In this document: positions 1 through 5,115 of the stretch, piece by piece
Numbering within the stretch: the stretch's first letter is position 1
Layout: each line of letters starts with the position of its first letter
Assembly (NCBI GenBank): GCA_007125455.1
Contig: SLDE01000084.1
Location: forward strand, 1-5,115
Length of the DNA: 5,115 nucleotides
Direction of reading: 5' to 3'
From: Ectothiorhodospiraceae bacterium
GTDB lineage: Bacteria; Pseudomonadota; Gammaproteobacteria; Thiohalomonadales; Thiohalomonadaceae
The notes under the pieces: generated by a model
What the model saw: only the letters and a program-made list of their open reading frames with translations
What the model was told of the DNA's origin: nothing
Databases searched by the model: none
Made by a program: the position numbers and the translations under genes

Positions 1-125
1 TGGGAGTTGGGGCTGGGCATCGCGGCGAAGGCTTTGCTGGTCACGCCCAGGGCAGCGGCAGCAGGGATCATGGCGATGCCCTTGATGAGGGTACGGCGCT
101 TTGCATCCATCTTGTCTTGTGACAT
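1..125 (-). CDS. Tat-exported protein, N-terminal part only (possibly a high-potential iron-sulfur protein)
   Basis: Only the first 41 codons are present; the gene runs off the left edge. The start is ATG at 125, preceded by a strong AAGGAG (131-136) five bases upstream. The leader is a textbook twin-arginine signal: a polar N-terminus, KRRTLIKG at residues 9-16, an Ala-rich hydrophobic stretch (about 17-30) and a likely cleavage site after AFA (32-34), with AMPSPNS as the start of the mature protein. The protein should therefore be folded in the cytoplasm, often with a cofactor, and exported to the periplasm. Small periplasmic high-potential iron-sulfur proteins have leaders of this size and style, which makes them my first guess, but the cysteine-bearing mature part is outside the window. 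Other Tat substrates fit equally well on sequence alone. The Tat signal is solid; the product identity is not. Confidence 0.75.
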   Translation of the reverse strand, partial: MSQDKMDAKRRTLIKGIAMIPAAAALGVTSKAFAAMPSPNS

Positions 126-292
126 GGTAACTCCTTCGGTTTATTCGGTGAAAAGAATCCTAGCGGTCTTTTGCTACCATTGGGCAGCACGGACTATGCT
201 ACCGCTTAAGCTCGTACTTTTGTAGTGCGATTATGTGATACCCGTATCAATATAAGTGTCTTTTTGAGGGCTGCAGGATCAAGGCAGGGCAG
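126..292. promoter_or_regulatory. Divergent intergenic spacer between the Tat-exported gene and the hydrolase
   Basis: This 167-base spacer should hold promoters for both flanking genes. It is visibly more AT-rich than the coding sequence on either side. On the minus strand a CATAAT (+ strand 230-235) could be a -10 for the Tat gene, leaving a leader of roughly 100 bases, but nothing resembling TTGACA lies 16-19 bases upstream. On the plus strand TATAAG (251-256) is a possible -10 for the hydrolase, again without a convincing -35. Two -10-like elements lacking -35 partners, on either side of a perfect inverted repeat (236-249), would suit activator-dependent or jointly controlled promoters. 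I cannot call either promoter firmly. Confidence 0.4.
236..249. repeat. Perfect inverted repeat TGATAC-CC-GTATCA, operator-like
   Basis: Two 6-base arms, TGATAC (236-241) and GTATCA (244-249), are exact reverse complements separated by CC. The site lies between the minus-strand CATAAT (230-235) and the plus-strand TATAAG (251-256), so a dimeric regulator bound here could affect both divergent genes. The symmetry is seen directly; the operator role is inferred. It does not match the usual FNR (TTGAT-N4-ATCAA) or CRP (TGTGA-N6-TCACA) layouts, because the spacing or the second half-site is wrong. Confidence 0.45.
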
Positions 293-919
293 ATGGCTGG
301 TGAGAATGTGATCCTGATCCACGGGATCTGGATGAATGGACTGGAGATGGCGCTGCTGCAACGGCGTCTTGGGCGGGCGGGGTATCGGGTGTATCGCTTT
401 CGCTATCCCAGCGTGTTTGGCTCGTGGGCGGTGAATGTGGCGGCGCTGGATAGCTTTATTCGTACGATACCCGTGGGTCGTACCCACCTGGTGGCGCATA
501 GCCTGGGCGGACTGCTGGTGCGTGATTTTCTGGCACAGGGGACGCATCTCTCTGTTGGGCGGGTGGTGACCTTGGGTACTCCGCACCGGGGTAGTGGGCT
601 GGCCAGTTGGTTGGCGGGTTGGGGTGTCGGACGCCGGGTGCTCGGTGGGGCAAGGGAGTCCCTATGCCATGTGCGTGCGGGCTGGGATGGGCAGATCGAC
701 TTGGGCGTCGTGGCGGGGGATTTTTCCTTCGGCGTGGGACTGCTGATGCCGGGGCTGGAGCGGCCCAACGATGGCACTGTGGCATTGGCCGAGACGGCGC
801 TGGAAGGGGCGGCGGATCATTGTGTGCTGCACACCAGCCACTTTGGCCTGCTGTTTTCGGCCCGTGCGGCGGCGCAGACCGTGGCCTTTTTGCGGGAGGG
901 GCGGTTTACCCGCGATTAA
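293..919 (+). CDS. Small alpha/beta hydrolase (lipase/esterase-like)
   Basis: This 208-residue protein has the serine-hydrolase signature of the alpha/beta fold. An oxyanion-hole type LIHGIW lies at residues 8-13, and the nucleophile elbow AHSLGG at 68-73 makes Ser70 the likely nucleophile. LGTPHRGS (94-101) is typical of lipase- and PGAP1-like members. NDGTV (159-163) makes Asp160 the probable acid, and HTSHFGLLFS (180-189) makes His183 the probable base. No signal peptide or membrane segment is visible, so it should be cytoplasmic. It is short for the family and seems to have little or no lid domain. The start is ATG 293, with a modest AAGG/AGGG purine stretch at 281-289; no better upstream start was found. 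The gene stands alone, diverging from the Tat gene and converging on the lyase. The substrate cannot be told from sequence; an acyl ester is the default guess. Confidence 0.88.
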   Translation: MAGENVILIHGIWMNGLEMALLQRRLGRAGYRVYRFRYPSVFGSWAVNVAALDSFIRTIPVGRTHLVAHSLGGLLVRDFLAQGTHLSVGRVVTLGTPHRGSGLASWLAGWGVGRRVLGGARESLCHVRAGWDGQIDLGVVAGDFSFGVGLLMPGLERPNDGTVALAETALEGAADHCVLHTSHFGLLFSARAAAQTVAFLREGRFTRD

Positions 920-930
920 CAGCCTGTTAA
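916..930. repeat. 15-base palindrome spanning both convergent stop codons
   Basis: TTAACAG (916-922) and CTGTTAA (924-930) are exact reverse complements around a single C. The TAA stop of the plus-strand hydrolase (917-919) lies in the left arm and the TAA stop of the minus-strand lyase (complement of 927-929) lies in the right arm. With a one-base centre it cannot form a normal terminator hairpin, and no T-run follows on either strand. It could be a protein-binding site or simply a product of two similar gene ends meeting. Confidence 0.4.
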
Positions 931-2084
931 AGATCCGAGAGGGCCTGCGCAAGCTGTGTCATGGCTTTGTCCACTATCGCGGGGGTTGTGGCGAGGTTGA
1001 TACGCATGTAGCCGCTGCCTTCGGCACCGAAGATGATGCCGGCACTGAGTCCCAGCCCGGCGCGTTCCACGAAAAACCTCTGTAGTTGTTCATCGTTCAT
1101 GCCCATGGGGCGGCAGTCCAGCCAGAGCAGGTAGCTGGCCTCGGGGGCCATGGGGTGGATAGGGCTGCCCTGGCAGGCGGCGTAGACCCTGTCGCGGTTT
1201 TGTGCGATGTGGGCCATCAGTTCCCCAGGCCAGTCGTGGCCGTGGCGGTAGGCCGCCTCGGTGGCGGCGAGGGAGAAGAGGGTTTCGCCGTTGAGGTGGA
1301 AGGTGTTTTGTACTCGTTGCAGCCGCTGGCGTAGCGCGGGGTCGTGGATGATGGCGTAGCCGCCGCCGATCCCGGCGGTGTTGAAGGTCTTGCCGGAGGA
1401 GCTGAGGGTGAGGTGGCGGCAGGCTCCGGCGGCCTGGGCGAAGGGGATGTGCTGGATGCCAGGGTAGGTGAGATCCATGTGGATCTCGTCGCTTAGCACG
1501 GTGATATCGTGGCGGGCGCAGATCGCGGCCAGCTCGGTCAGCTCCTGGTGGCTCCAGGCGCGTCCGCCGGGGTTGTGGGGGTTGCAGAGGATCAGGAGGC
1601 GGGCGCGGGGGGCCTGTGCCTCCAGCTGCTCGAGATCCATTTGGTAGCGACCATCGACTTCGCGCAGTGGGTTGAGCAATAGCTTGCGCTGGTTTTCGCG
1701 CACCAGGCCGAAGAAGGGGAAGTAGACCGGTGGCTGGATGATCACGCCCTCGCCGGGCTGGCTCAGTAATTGGATACTTAAGGCCAGCGAGGGGACCACG
1801 CCGGCGGTGGGGAGCAGCCAGTCTTCTTCGATCGCCCAGCGATGTTGGCTGCGCAGCCAGTGTGCCACTGCCTCGCGCCAGGCGGGCATGCATTCGGCGT
1901 AGCCATAGGCGCGCAACGCGACCCGCTCCAACAGGGCCTGGCGGATGTAGTCCGGCGCGGCGAAGTCCATATCGGCGACCCACAGCGGGATCACCGCATC
2001 GGTGCCGAAGATCTGCTGGCGCTTGTCGTATTTCTCGCAGCCGGTGCCAGGCCCTTGGCGGGCGGTGTTGAAGTCGTAGTGCAT
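927..2084 (-). CDS. MalY/PatB-family PLP-dependent aminotransferase / cystathionine beta-lyase
   Basis: This 385-residue fold-type I PLP enzyme is close to the usual family length. The N-terminus, with WVADMDFAAP at 35-44, matches the MalY/PatB subgroup. Cofactor and substrate motifs are all present: GVVPSL (95-100), QPPVYFPFF (117-125, with Tyr121), CNPHNPGGR (167-175), SDEIH (198-202, with Asp199 facing the pyridine nitrogen), SSSGKTFN (228-235, with Lys232 as the Schiff-base lysine), and GYMRINLA (358-365, with Arg361 as the carboxylate-binding arginine). Members cleave C-S bonds in cystathionine or cysteine conjugates to give pyruvate, ammonia and a thiol; E. coli MalY also restrains MalT. 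Start choice: ATG 2084 aligns with family N-termini and follows the upstream stop by 7 bases. A longer reading from 2144 only adds residues translated out of frame from the upstream gene. It is last in the operon and has no clear ribosome site of its own. Whether it acts in methionine or sulfur metabolism or on another substrate is open. Confidence 0.9.
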   Translation of the reverse strand: MHYDFNTARQGPGTGCEKYDKRQQIFGTDAVIPLWVADMDFAAPDYIRQALLERVALRAYGYAECMPAWREAVAHWLRSQHRWAIEEDWLLPTAGVVPSLALSIQLLSQPGEGVIIQPPVYFPFFGLVRENQRKLLLNPLREVDGRYQMDLEQLEAQAPRARLLILCNPHNPGGRAWSHQELTELAAICARHDITVLSDEIHMDLTYPGIQHIPFAQAAGACRHLTLSSSGKTFNTAGIGGGYAIIHDPALRQRLQRVQNTFHLNGETLFSLAATEAAYRHGHDWPGELMAHIAQNRDRVYAACQGSPIHPMAPEASYLLWLDCRPMGMNDEQLQRFFVERAGLGLSAGIIFGAEGSGYMRINLATTPAIVDKAMTQLAQALSDL

Positions 2085-2091
2085 AAGCGGA

Positions 2092-4209
2092 TCAGTCTTC
2101 GAGCGGGGCCGGACGACCGAAGTAGTAGCCCTGAAACTCGTCACAGCCCATGGAAAGCAGGTGCTGGTATTGCTCTTTGGTTTCTACCCCCTCGGCGATG
2201 ACACGCATCCCCAGGGATTTGCTCAGGGCGATGATGGTACGCACGATGGCATCGTCGTCCGGGTCGTTCATCATATCGCGCACGAAGCTTTGATCGATCT
2301 TTAGCCAGCTGAGCGGCAGGTGCTTCAGGTAGGATAGCGAGGAGTAGCCGGTGCCAAAGTCATCCAGTGAGAACAGGATACCGATGCGATTGATCGCCCG
2401 CATCTTGGTGATGGTGTCTTCCACGTTGGTCAGCAGCATGGACTCGGTCAGTTCCAGCTTGAGCCTGGCGGGGTTGGCACCACTGTTGACGATCACGCGG
2501 CTGACCCGCTGTGGGAAATCCTCCTGGGCGAATTGGATCCCACTGACGTTCACCGAGATGCTGAGGGTGTTCTTCTTCAGGTCGTCTTGCCAGGCGACCA
2601 GCTGCTCGCAGGCCTGTTGTAAAACCCAGTGGCCAATCTCGATGATCTGGCCACTTTCTTCGGCAATGGGGATGAATTCGGCGGGGGAGATCATGCCCTG
2701 TTCGGGGTGCTGCCAGCGCAGCAGGGCCTCGTAACCGCGCACCTTGCTTTCGGCATTCACCTGGGGCTGGTAGTGCAGTGCAAGCTGTTGGCGATTAAGC
2801 GCCTCGCGCAGGTCGCTTTCCAGTTGGGTGCGACGGTTGACCGTCTCCTGCATGATGGGATCAAAGAAGCGCACCTGGTTCTTCCCGCTGGACTTGGCCT
2901 GGTAGAGGGCAAGATCCGCGTTGAGCATCAGTTGATCCACGCTGTCGTTGGGGTCGTCGCTCAGGCTGGCACCGACGCTAGCGGTGAGTGGGTAGTTGCC
3001 TTCTGTCAGTTCAAAGGGGCGGGATAGCGCCTTGATGATACGTTCGGCGGTCTGTTTGACCTCGTTGGCCGCTTCGTCGGCAGCGGCAGGAAGGTGTTCG
3101 AGCAGGATGAAGAATTCGTCACCGCCGGTACGGGCGGCGGTGTCACTGCTGCTCAGGCAGCGCACCAGGCGTTCGCCAACCTGTTGAAGCACACGATCCC
3201 CGGCGCTGTGGCCGATGGTGTCGTTGATGTCTTTGAAGTTGTCCAGATCGATGAATAGCAGGGCGCAGTGCTGTTGCTCGTGGTGGATATTCTTTAAGGC
3301 TTGTTGCAAGTGCTCGATGAGCAGGCGTCGATTGGCCAGCCCAGTGAGGGGGTCGAAGTAGGATAGTTCGTCGATCTGCTGTTGCTGCTTGTGGCGATCG
3401 ACCAGGGCGCGACGAAACTCGCCCAGTGCATCGACGATGGTCTTGATCTCGCCGTGGGCACGTTGTTGTAGCGAGTCGATCTCGGGCATTTCCGGGGGCT
3501 GCGAGGTGTTTTTCCCCAGCCGCTGCAGGGCGTTGGCGATCATCAAGAGGCATTGGCTGGTGCGCCTGGCGATGAGACGCACGATCACGTATACCAGCAG
3601 CATCCCCAGCATGCCGTAGATGAGGGTGTTGCGGTAGCTGCGCTCGATCATTCCAGCCTCCTTGCGCTGGAGCAGCTTGACGTGATCGATAAGTTCGCTG
3701 CTGATTCGGTGGCCAGCGTGAGTGAATCGGATGAAGTGGTCGTGGGCGCGGGCGACGTACTGCTCGGCCGTGGTGGTATCAATGGCAATGATGTCGGTTG
3801 CCATGATCATGAAGCGACGATAGTTTTCAAACTCCTCACGAAAGCTGCTGACGTGGGCCATCTGGATGTTGGTCAACTGAGGATCGCTGGCGAAGCGTTG
3901 CACCCGTTGTTGTAATTCGGCCAGGGCGTTTACCACGTCGGAGTGGATGTAATAGAGTTGCAATTCGTCCTTCTCACCGCTGATCGCCCCCTGCAGTGCG
4001 CGGCGTACCTCGCCGTGGACATCCAGTGTGTGCTCACTGAGTTGCTCGGCCTCGAATACCAGCGTCATGTTGTCGCCTTGGATGCTGCGGGCATGATCGA
4101 ACTGGCCCTTCAGGTGATAGAGCGTGGCGAAGGCGATCACGGTGGCGAGCAGCACCACCAGCAGCGGGGGCAGCAGCAGGATGGTGCGGATGTTCCACAG
4201 CGCGCTCAT
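2092..4209 (-). CDS. Membrane-bound GGDEF-EAL protein (diguanylate cyclase / c-di-GMP phosphodiesterase)
   Basis: This 705-residue inner-membrane receptor has a first membrane helix at about 11-31, a mainly helical periplasmic sensor (about 32-195) and a second helix at about 196-213. A HAMP-like and coiled linker (about 214-282) leads to GGDEF (about 283-450) and EAL (about 460-705). The cyclase half looks competent: DLDNFKDIND (321-330), GHSAGD (333-338) and GGDEF (362-366). The allosteric RxxD inhibition site, five residues before GGDEF, reads SSSD (353-356), so product inhibition is probably lost. The phosphodiesterase half keeps all the expected residues: EALLRW (494-499), Asn554, Glu586 and Glu589 region, DDFGTGYSSL (616-625), Lys637, Glu673 and Gln693. 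Both activities are thus possible, with the sensor probably setting the balance. ATG 4209 overlaps the upstream phosphatase stop (ATGA) and the only GGGAG lies 12 bases upstream, so translation is likely coupled. I do not recognise the sensor domain. Confidence 0.95.
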   Translation of the reverse strand: MSALWNIRTILLLPPLLVVLLATVIAFATLYHLKGQFDHARSIQGDNMTLVFEAEQLSEHTLDVHGEVRRALQGAISGEKDELQLYYIHSDVVNALAELQQRVQRFASDPQLTNIQMAHVSSFREEFENYRRFMIMATDIIAIDTTTAEQYVARAHDHFIRFTHAGHRISSELIDHVKLLQRKEAGMIERSYRNTLIYGMLGMLLVYVIVRLIARRTSQCLLMIANALQRLGKNTSQPPEMPEIDSLQQRAHGEIKTIVDALGEFRRALVDRHKQQQQIDELSYFDPLTGLANRRLLIEHLQQALKNIHHEQQHCALLFIDLDNFKDINDTIGHSAGDRVLQQVGERLVRCLSSSDTAARTGGDEFFILLEHLPAAADEAANEVKQTAERIIKALSRPFELTEGNYPLTASVGASLSDDPNDSVDQLMLNADLALYQAKSSGKNQVRFFDPIMQETVNRRTQLESDLREALNRQQLALHYQPQVNAESKVRGYEALLRWQHPEQGMISPAEFIPIAEESGQIIEIGHWVLQQACEQLVAWQDDLKKNTLSISVNVSGIQFAQEDFPQRVSRVIVNSGANPARLKLELTESMLLTNVEDTITKMRAINRIGILFSLDDFGTGYSSLSYLKHLPLSWLKIDQSFVRDMMNDPDDDAIVRTIIALSKSLGMRVIAEGVETKEQYQHLLSMGCDEFQGYYFGRPAPLED

Positions 4210-4868
4210 TCGCTAGCGCCGCTCCCGCCCAGTAGCTCGGCCCAGTCCTTGGGGTGGATGGTGGCCAGGTATTCAAACTCACCGTTTCCGAGGGGACGAA
4301 AGATGATCAGGCTACCCTCCACAGTGGGGAAGTAGCCCATCAGATCGGCGAGGTTGGGCGCATGGGCAACGATCATCCGGTTGCTGCCCTCGCTCACCGG
4401 TTCGCTGATCAGTTTGCGGGTCATGGCCACCACAGGGAGTTTCTCTGCGGTGGTGAGGTGGGCGGTGTACATCAGCTCATTGACCACGGTTATGCCATAG
4501 CCGTAGGCCAGTTGGGCACTCTCTACGGCGCGACAGAGTGGGCTGACGTGGATCGCGTCGATCGGCACACCCAGACGCCGGATGGCGTTGCCGACTTCGA
4601 TGATCTCGGCGCGACCAGCGTCGTGCAGCGGGCGCTGGGTGGCGCAATCGTTCAGGTCGATGGGCACTTGATCCGGCTGGGCGGAGTCGGTGGCCCCGTG
4701 GCGCATATAGAGTACGAAGCCGCCCTGGCGGACCTGTTGCAGCAGTTGTGGCGAGGCGGGGAGCTCCTCGAAGGCGCGGGGATCAACCTGTTGTGCGACG
4801 GCCGCAGGGAGGAGCAGGCTCAGGGTGAGCAGTAGTATGCCGGTATACACGGTGCGATGATGGGGCAT
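4206..4868 (-). CDS. Periplasmic histidine phosphatase (phosphoglycerate mutase-like superfamily)
   Basis: This 220-residue protein has a cleavable Sec signal: a basic start (MPHHR), a hydrophobic core (about 10-21) and likely cleavage after AVA (23-25), giving mature QQVDP. The catalytic core follows. MRHGATD (55-61) places the phosphoacceptor at His57 with Arg56. CATQRPLHDAGR (75-86) and SPLCRAVESA (109-118, Arg113) are the usual phosphate-pocket motifs, and VAHAPN (167-172) gives the second His at 169. It should remove phosphate from a small molecule or envelope component in the periplasm; the E. coli Ais protein is a distant functional model, but the substrate here is unknown. ATG 4868 is chosen because AAAGGAG sits five bases upstream. 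An in-frame GTG at 4886 would place that ribosome site inside the gene and spoil the leader. It is first in the operon, and its stop overlaps the start of the GGDEF-EAL gene by four bases. Confidence 0.9.
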   Translation of the reverse strand: MPHHRTVYTGILLLTLSLLLPAAVAQQVDPRAFEELPASPQLLQQVRQGGFVLYMRHGATDSAQPDQVPIDLNDCATQRPLHDAGRAEIIEVGNAIRRLGVPIDAIHVSPLCRAVESAQLAYGYGITVVNELMYTAHLTTAEKLPVVAMTRKLISEPVSEGSNRMIVAHAPNLADLMGYFPTVEGSLIIFRPLGNGEFEYLATIHPKDWAELLGGSGASE

Positions 4869-4873
4869 TAGGG

Positions 4874-4880
4874 CTCCTTT
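4874..4880 (-). promoter_or_regulatory. Ribosome binding site AAAGGAG for the phosphatase gene
   Basis: Read on the minus strand, AAAGGAG is followed by CCCTA and then ATG at 4868. The match and spacing are near ideal and settle the start codon in favour of 4868 over the in-frame GTG at 4886, which lies upstream of this site. Confidence 0.85.
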
Positions 4881-4882
4881 CG

Positions 4883-4918
4883 CCACTCGTCGGTGGGCTT
4901 ATTCTATGACGACTGTGG
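4883..4918 (-). promoter_or_regulatory. Possible leader stem beside the phosphatase ribosome binding site
   Basis: In minus-strand sense, CCAC-AG-TCGTC (4918-4908) can pair with GACGAGTGG (4891-4883), giving nine base pairs with a two-base AG bulge and a 16-base loop. The stem ends two bases before the AAAGGAG. With the promoter proposed at 4922-4950, transcription would start near 4915, so part of the outer CCAC arm may not be transcribed and only the inner TCGTC/GACGA pairing would be certain. A role in translation control is inferred only. Confidence 0.3.
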
Positions 4919-4921
4919 GTG

Positions 4922-4950
4922 ATTATGCTTTTATGGGATGGCGCTGTCTA
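4922..4950 (-). promoter_or_regulatory. Sigma70-type promoter of the phosphatase / GGDEF-EAL / lyase operon
   Basis: On the minus strand, TAGACA (+ strand 4945-4950) and CATAAT (+ strand 4922-4927) each match the consensus at five of six positions and are separated by exactly 17 bases. The predicted transcript starts near 4915 and would have a leader of about 47 bases before ATG 4868. No other promoter or terminator is evident inside the operon, so this one probably drives all three genes. Confidence 0.65.
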
Positions 4951-4985
4951 TTATTCTTATTTGATGACTCGGTAACGGAGCGCTC

Positions 4986-5115
4986 ATGAAGATCGCGGTT
5001 ATTTCCGATATTCACGGTAATCTGCCCGCCTTGCATGCGGTGCTGGAGGATATTGCCCGCTGGCGCGCCGATACGTTGGTGGTCAATGGTGATGTGGTCA
5101 ACCGTGGGCCGTTAA
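4986..5115 (+). CDS. Calcineurin-like metallophosphoesterase, N-terminal part only
   Basis: The first 43 codons are present; the gene continues past the right edge. The N-terminus MKIAVISDIHGNLPALHAVL carries the first metal-binding motif, SDIHGN (Asp8 and His10), and NGDVVNRGP (34-42) carries the second (Asp36, the bridging ligand). This is the start of the binuclear-metal phosphoesterase fold, a group that includes protein phosphatases, nucleotide phosphatases and cyclic-nucleotide phosphodiesterases; the specificity motifs lie further downstream. No signal peptide is present, so it should be cytoplasmic. GGAG (4977-4980) sits five bases before ATG 4986. It diverges from the phosphatase operon across a 117-base spacer. 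A TATTAT (4949-4954) could be its -10, overlapping the operon's -35, but I see no matching -35. Confidence 0.88.
   Translation, partial: MKIAVISDIHGNLPALHAVLEDIARWRADTLVVNGDVVNRGPL

Noticed and set aside
234..250. CRP- or FNR-type site in the left divergent spacer
   Set aside because: TGTGA is present, but the second half is TATCA rather than TCACA, and the FNR-like halves are six rather than four bases apart.
277..328. Four GATC sites (277, 310, 316, 325) around the hydrolase start, as a methylation switch
   Set aside because: GATC is common throughout the window, and three of the four arise from ordinary codons in the conserved LIHGIW region; nothing else suggests Dam or SeqA control.
920..926. 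Rho-independent terminator between the convergent genes
   Set aside because: The palindrome has a one-base centre, the stem is AT-rich at its ends, and no T-run follows on either strand.
1090..1983. Open frame of 297 codons on the minus strand in another frame of the lyase gene
   Set aside because: The product is a Pro/Arg-rich low-complexity string, typical of out-of-frame reading in GC-rich DNA, while the lyase frame has every family motif.
2085..2144. Upstream start at 2144 for the lyase, adding 20 residues
   Set aside because: The extra residues come from out-of-frame reading of the GGDEF-EAL 3' end, and family N-termini align with the Met at 2084.
4254..4835. Long open frame of 193 codons on the plus strand opposite the phosphatase
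   Set aside because: It lies wholly antisense to a gene with clear catalytic motifs and a signal peptide, shows no recognisable motif, and has no convincing ribosome site. It is a by-product of GC-rich codon use.
4869..4886. GTG start at 4886 for the phosphatase
   Set aside because: A near-ideal AAAGGAG at 4874-4880 serves ATG 4868 and would be inside the gene if GTG were used.
1..5115. CRISPR array, insertion sequence, tRNA, phage or toxin-antitoxin module
   Set aside because: I looked on both strands for repeated units, terminal inverted repeats, tRNA-like folds and small gene pairs and found none; the coding strands are filled by ordinary chromosomal genes.

Overview
This is a compact stretch of chromosome from what is most likely a free-living gammaproteobacterium. 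The support is moderate to high GC, a GGDEF-EAL signalling protein of classic proteobacterial layout, a MalY/PatB-type lyase, a twin-arginine-exported protein and clear AAGGAG-type ribosome binding sites. The exported leader would suit a high-potential iron-sulfur protein of a sulfur-oxidising or phototrophic relative, but too little of that gene is present to be sure.

Layout, left to right. Bases 1-125 (minus) hold the first 41 codons of a Tat-exported protein. A 167-base divergent spacer follows, carrying a perfect 6-2-6 inverted repeat. Bases 293-919 (plus) encode a small cytoplasmic alpha/beta hydrolase. It converges, with only 7 bases between stop codons, on a three-gene minus-strand operon that occupies most of the window. 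In transcription order the operon is a periplasmic histidine phosphatase (4868-4206), a membrane-bound GGDEF-EAL protein (4209-2092) and a MalY/PatB-like aminotransferase/C-S lyase (2084-927). At the right edge, diverging from the operon, is the start of a calcineurin-like metallophosphoesterase (4986-5115, plus).

The operon has a good sigma70-type promoter (TAGACA, 17 bases, CATAAT at 4950-4922). Its phosphatase and GGDEF-EAL genes overlap by four bases (ATGA), so their translation is probably coupled. The lyase starts 7 bases after the GGDEF-EAL stop. A secreted phosphatase made together with a receptor that has a periplasmic sensor of about 165 residues suggests one signalling unit, in which the phosphatase changes or removes something the receptor senses. 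That is inference.

I do not see a strikingly new system. There is no CRISPR array, mobile element, tRNA, rRNA or phage gene. The points most worth a second look are the degenerate allosteric I-site in an otherwise intact dual-function c-di-GMP enzyme, the phosphatase/c-di-GMP gene pairing, the inverted repeat in the left divergent spacer, the stem possible next to the operon's ribosome binding site, and the palindrome that joins the two convergent stop codons.
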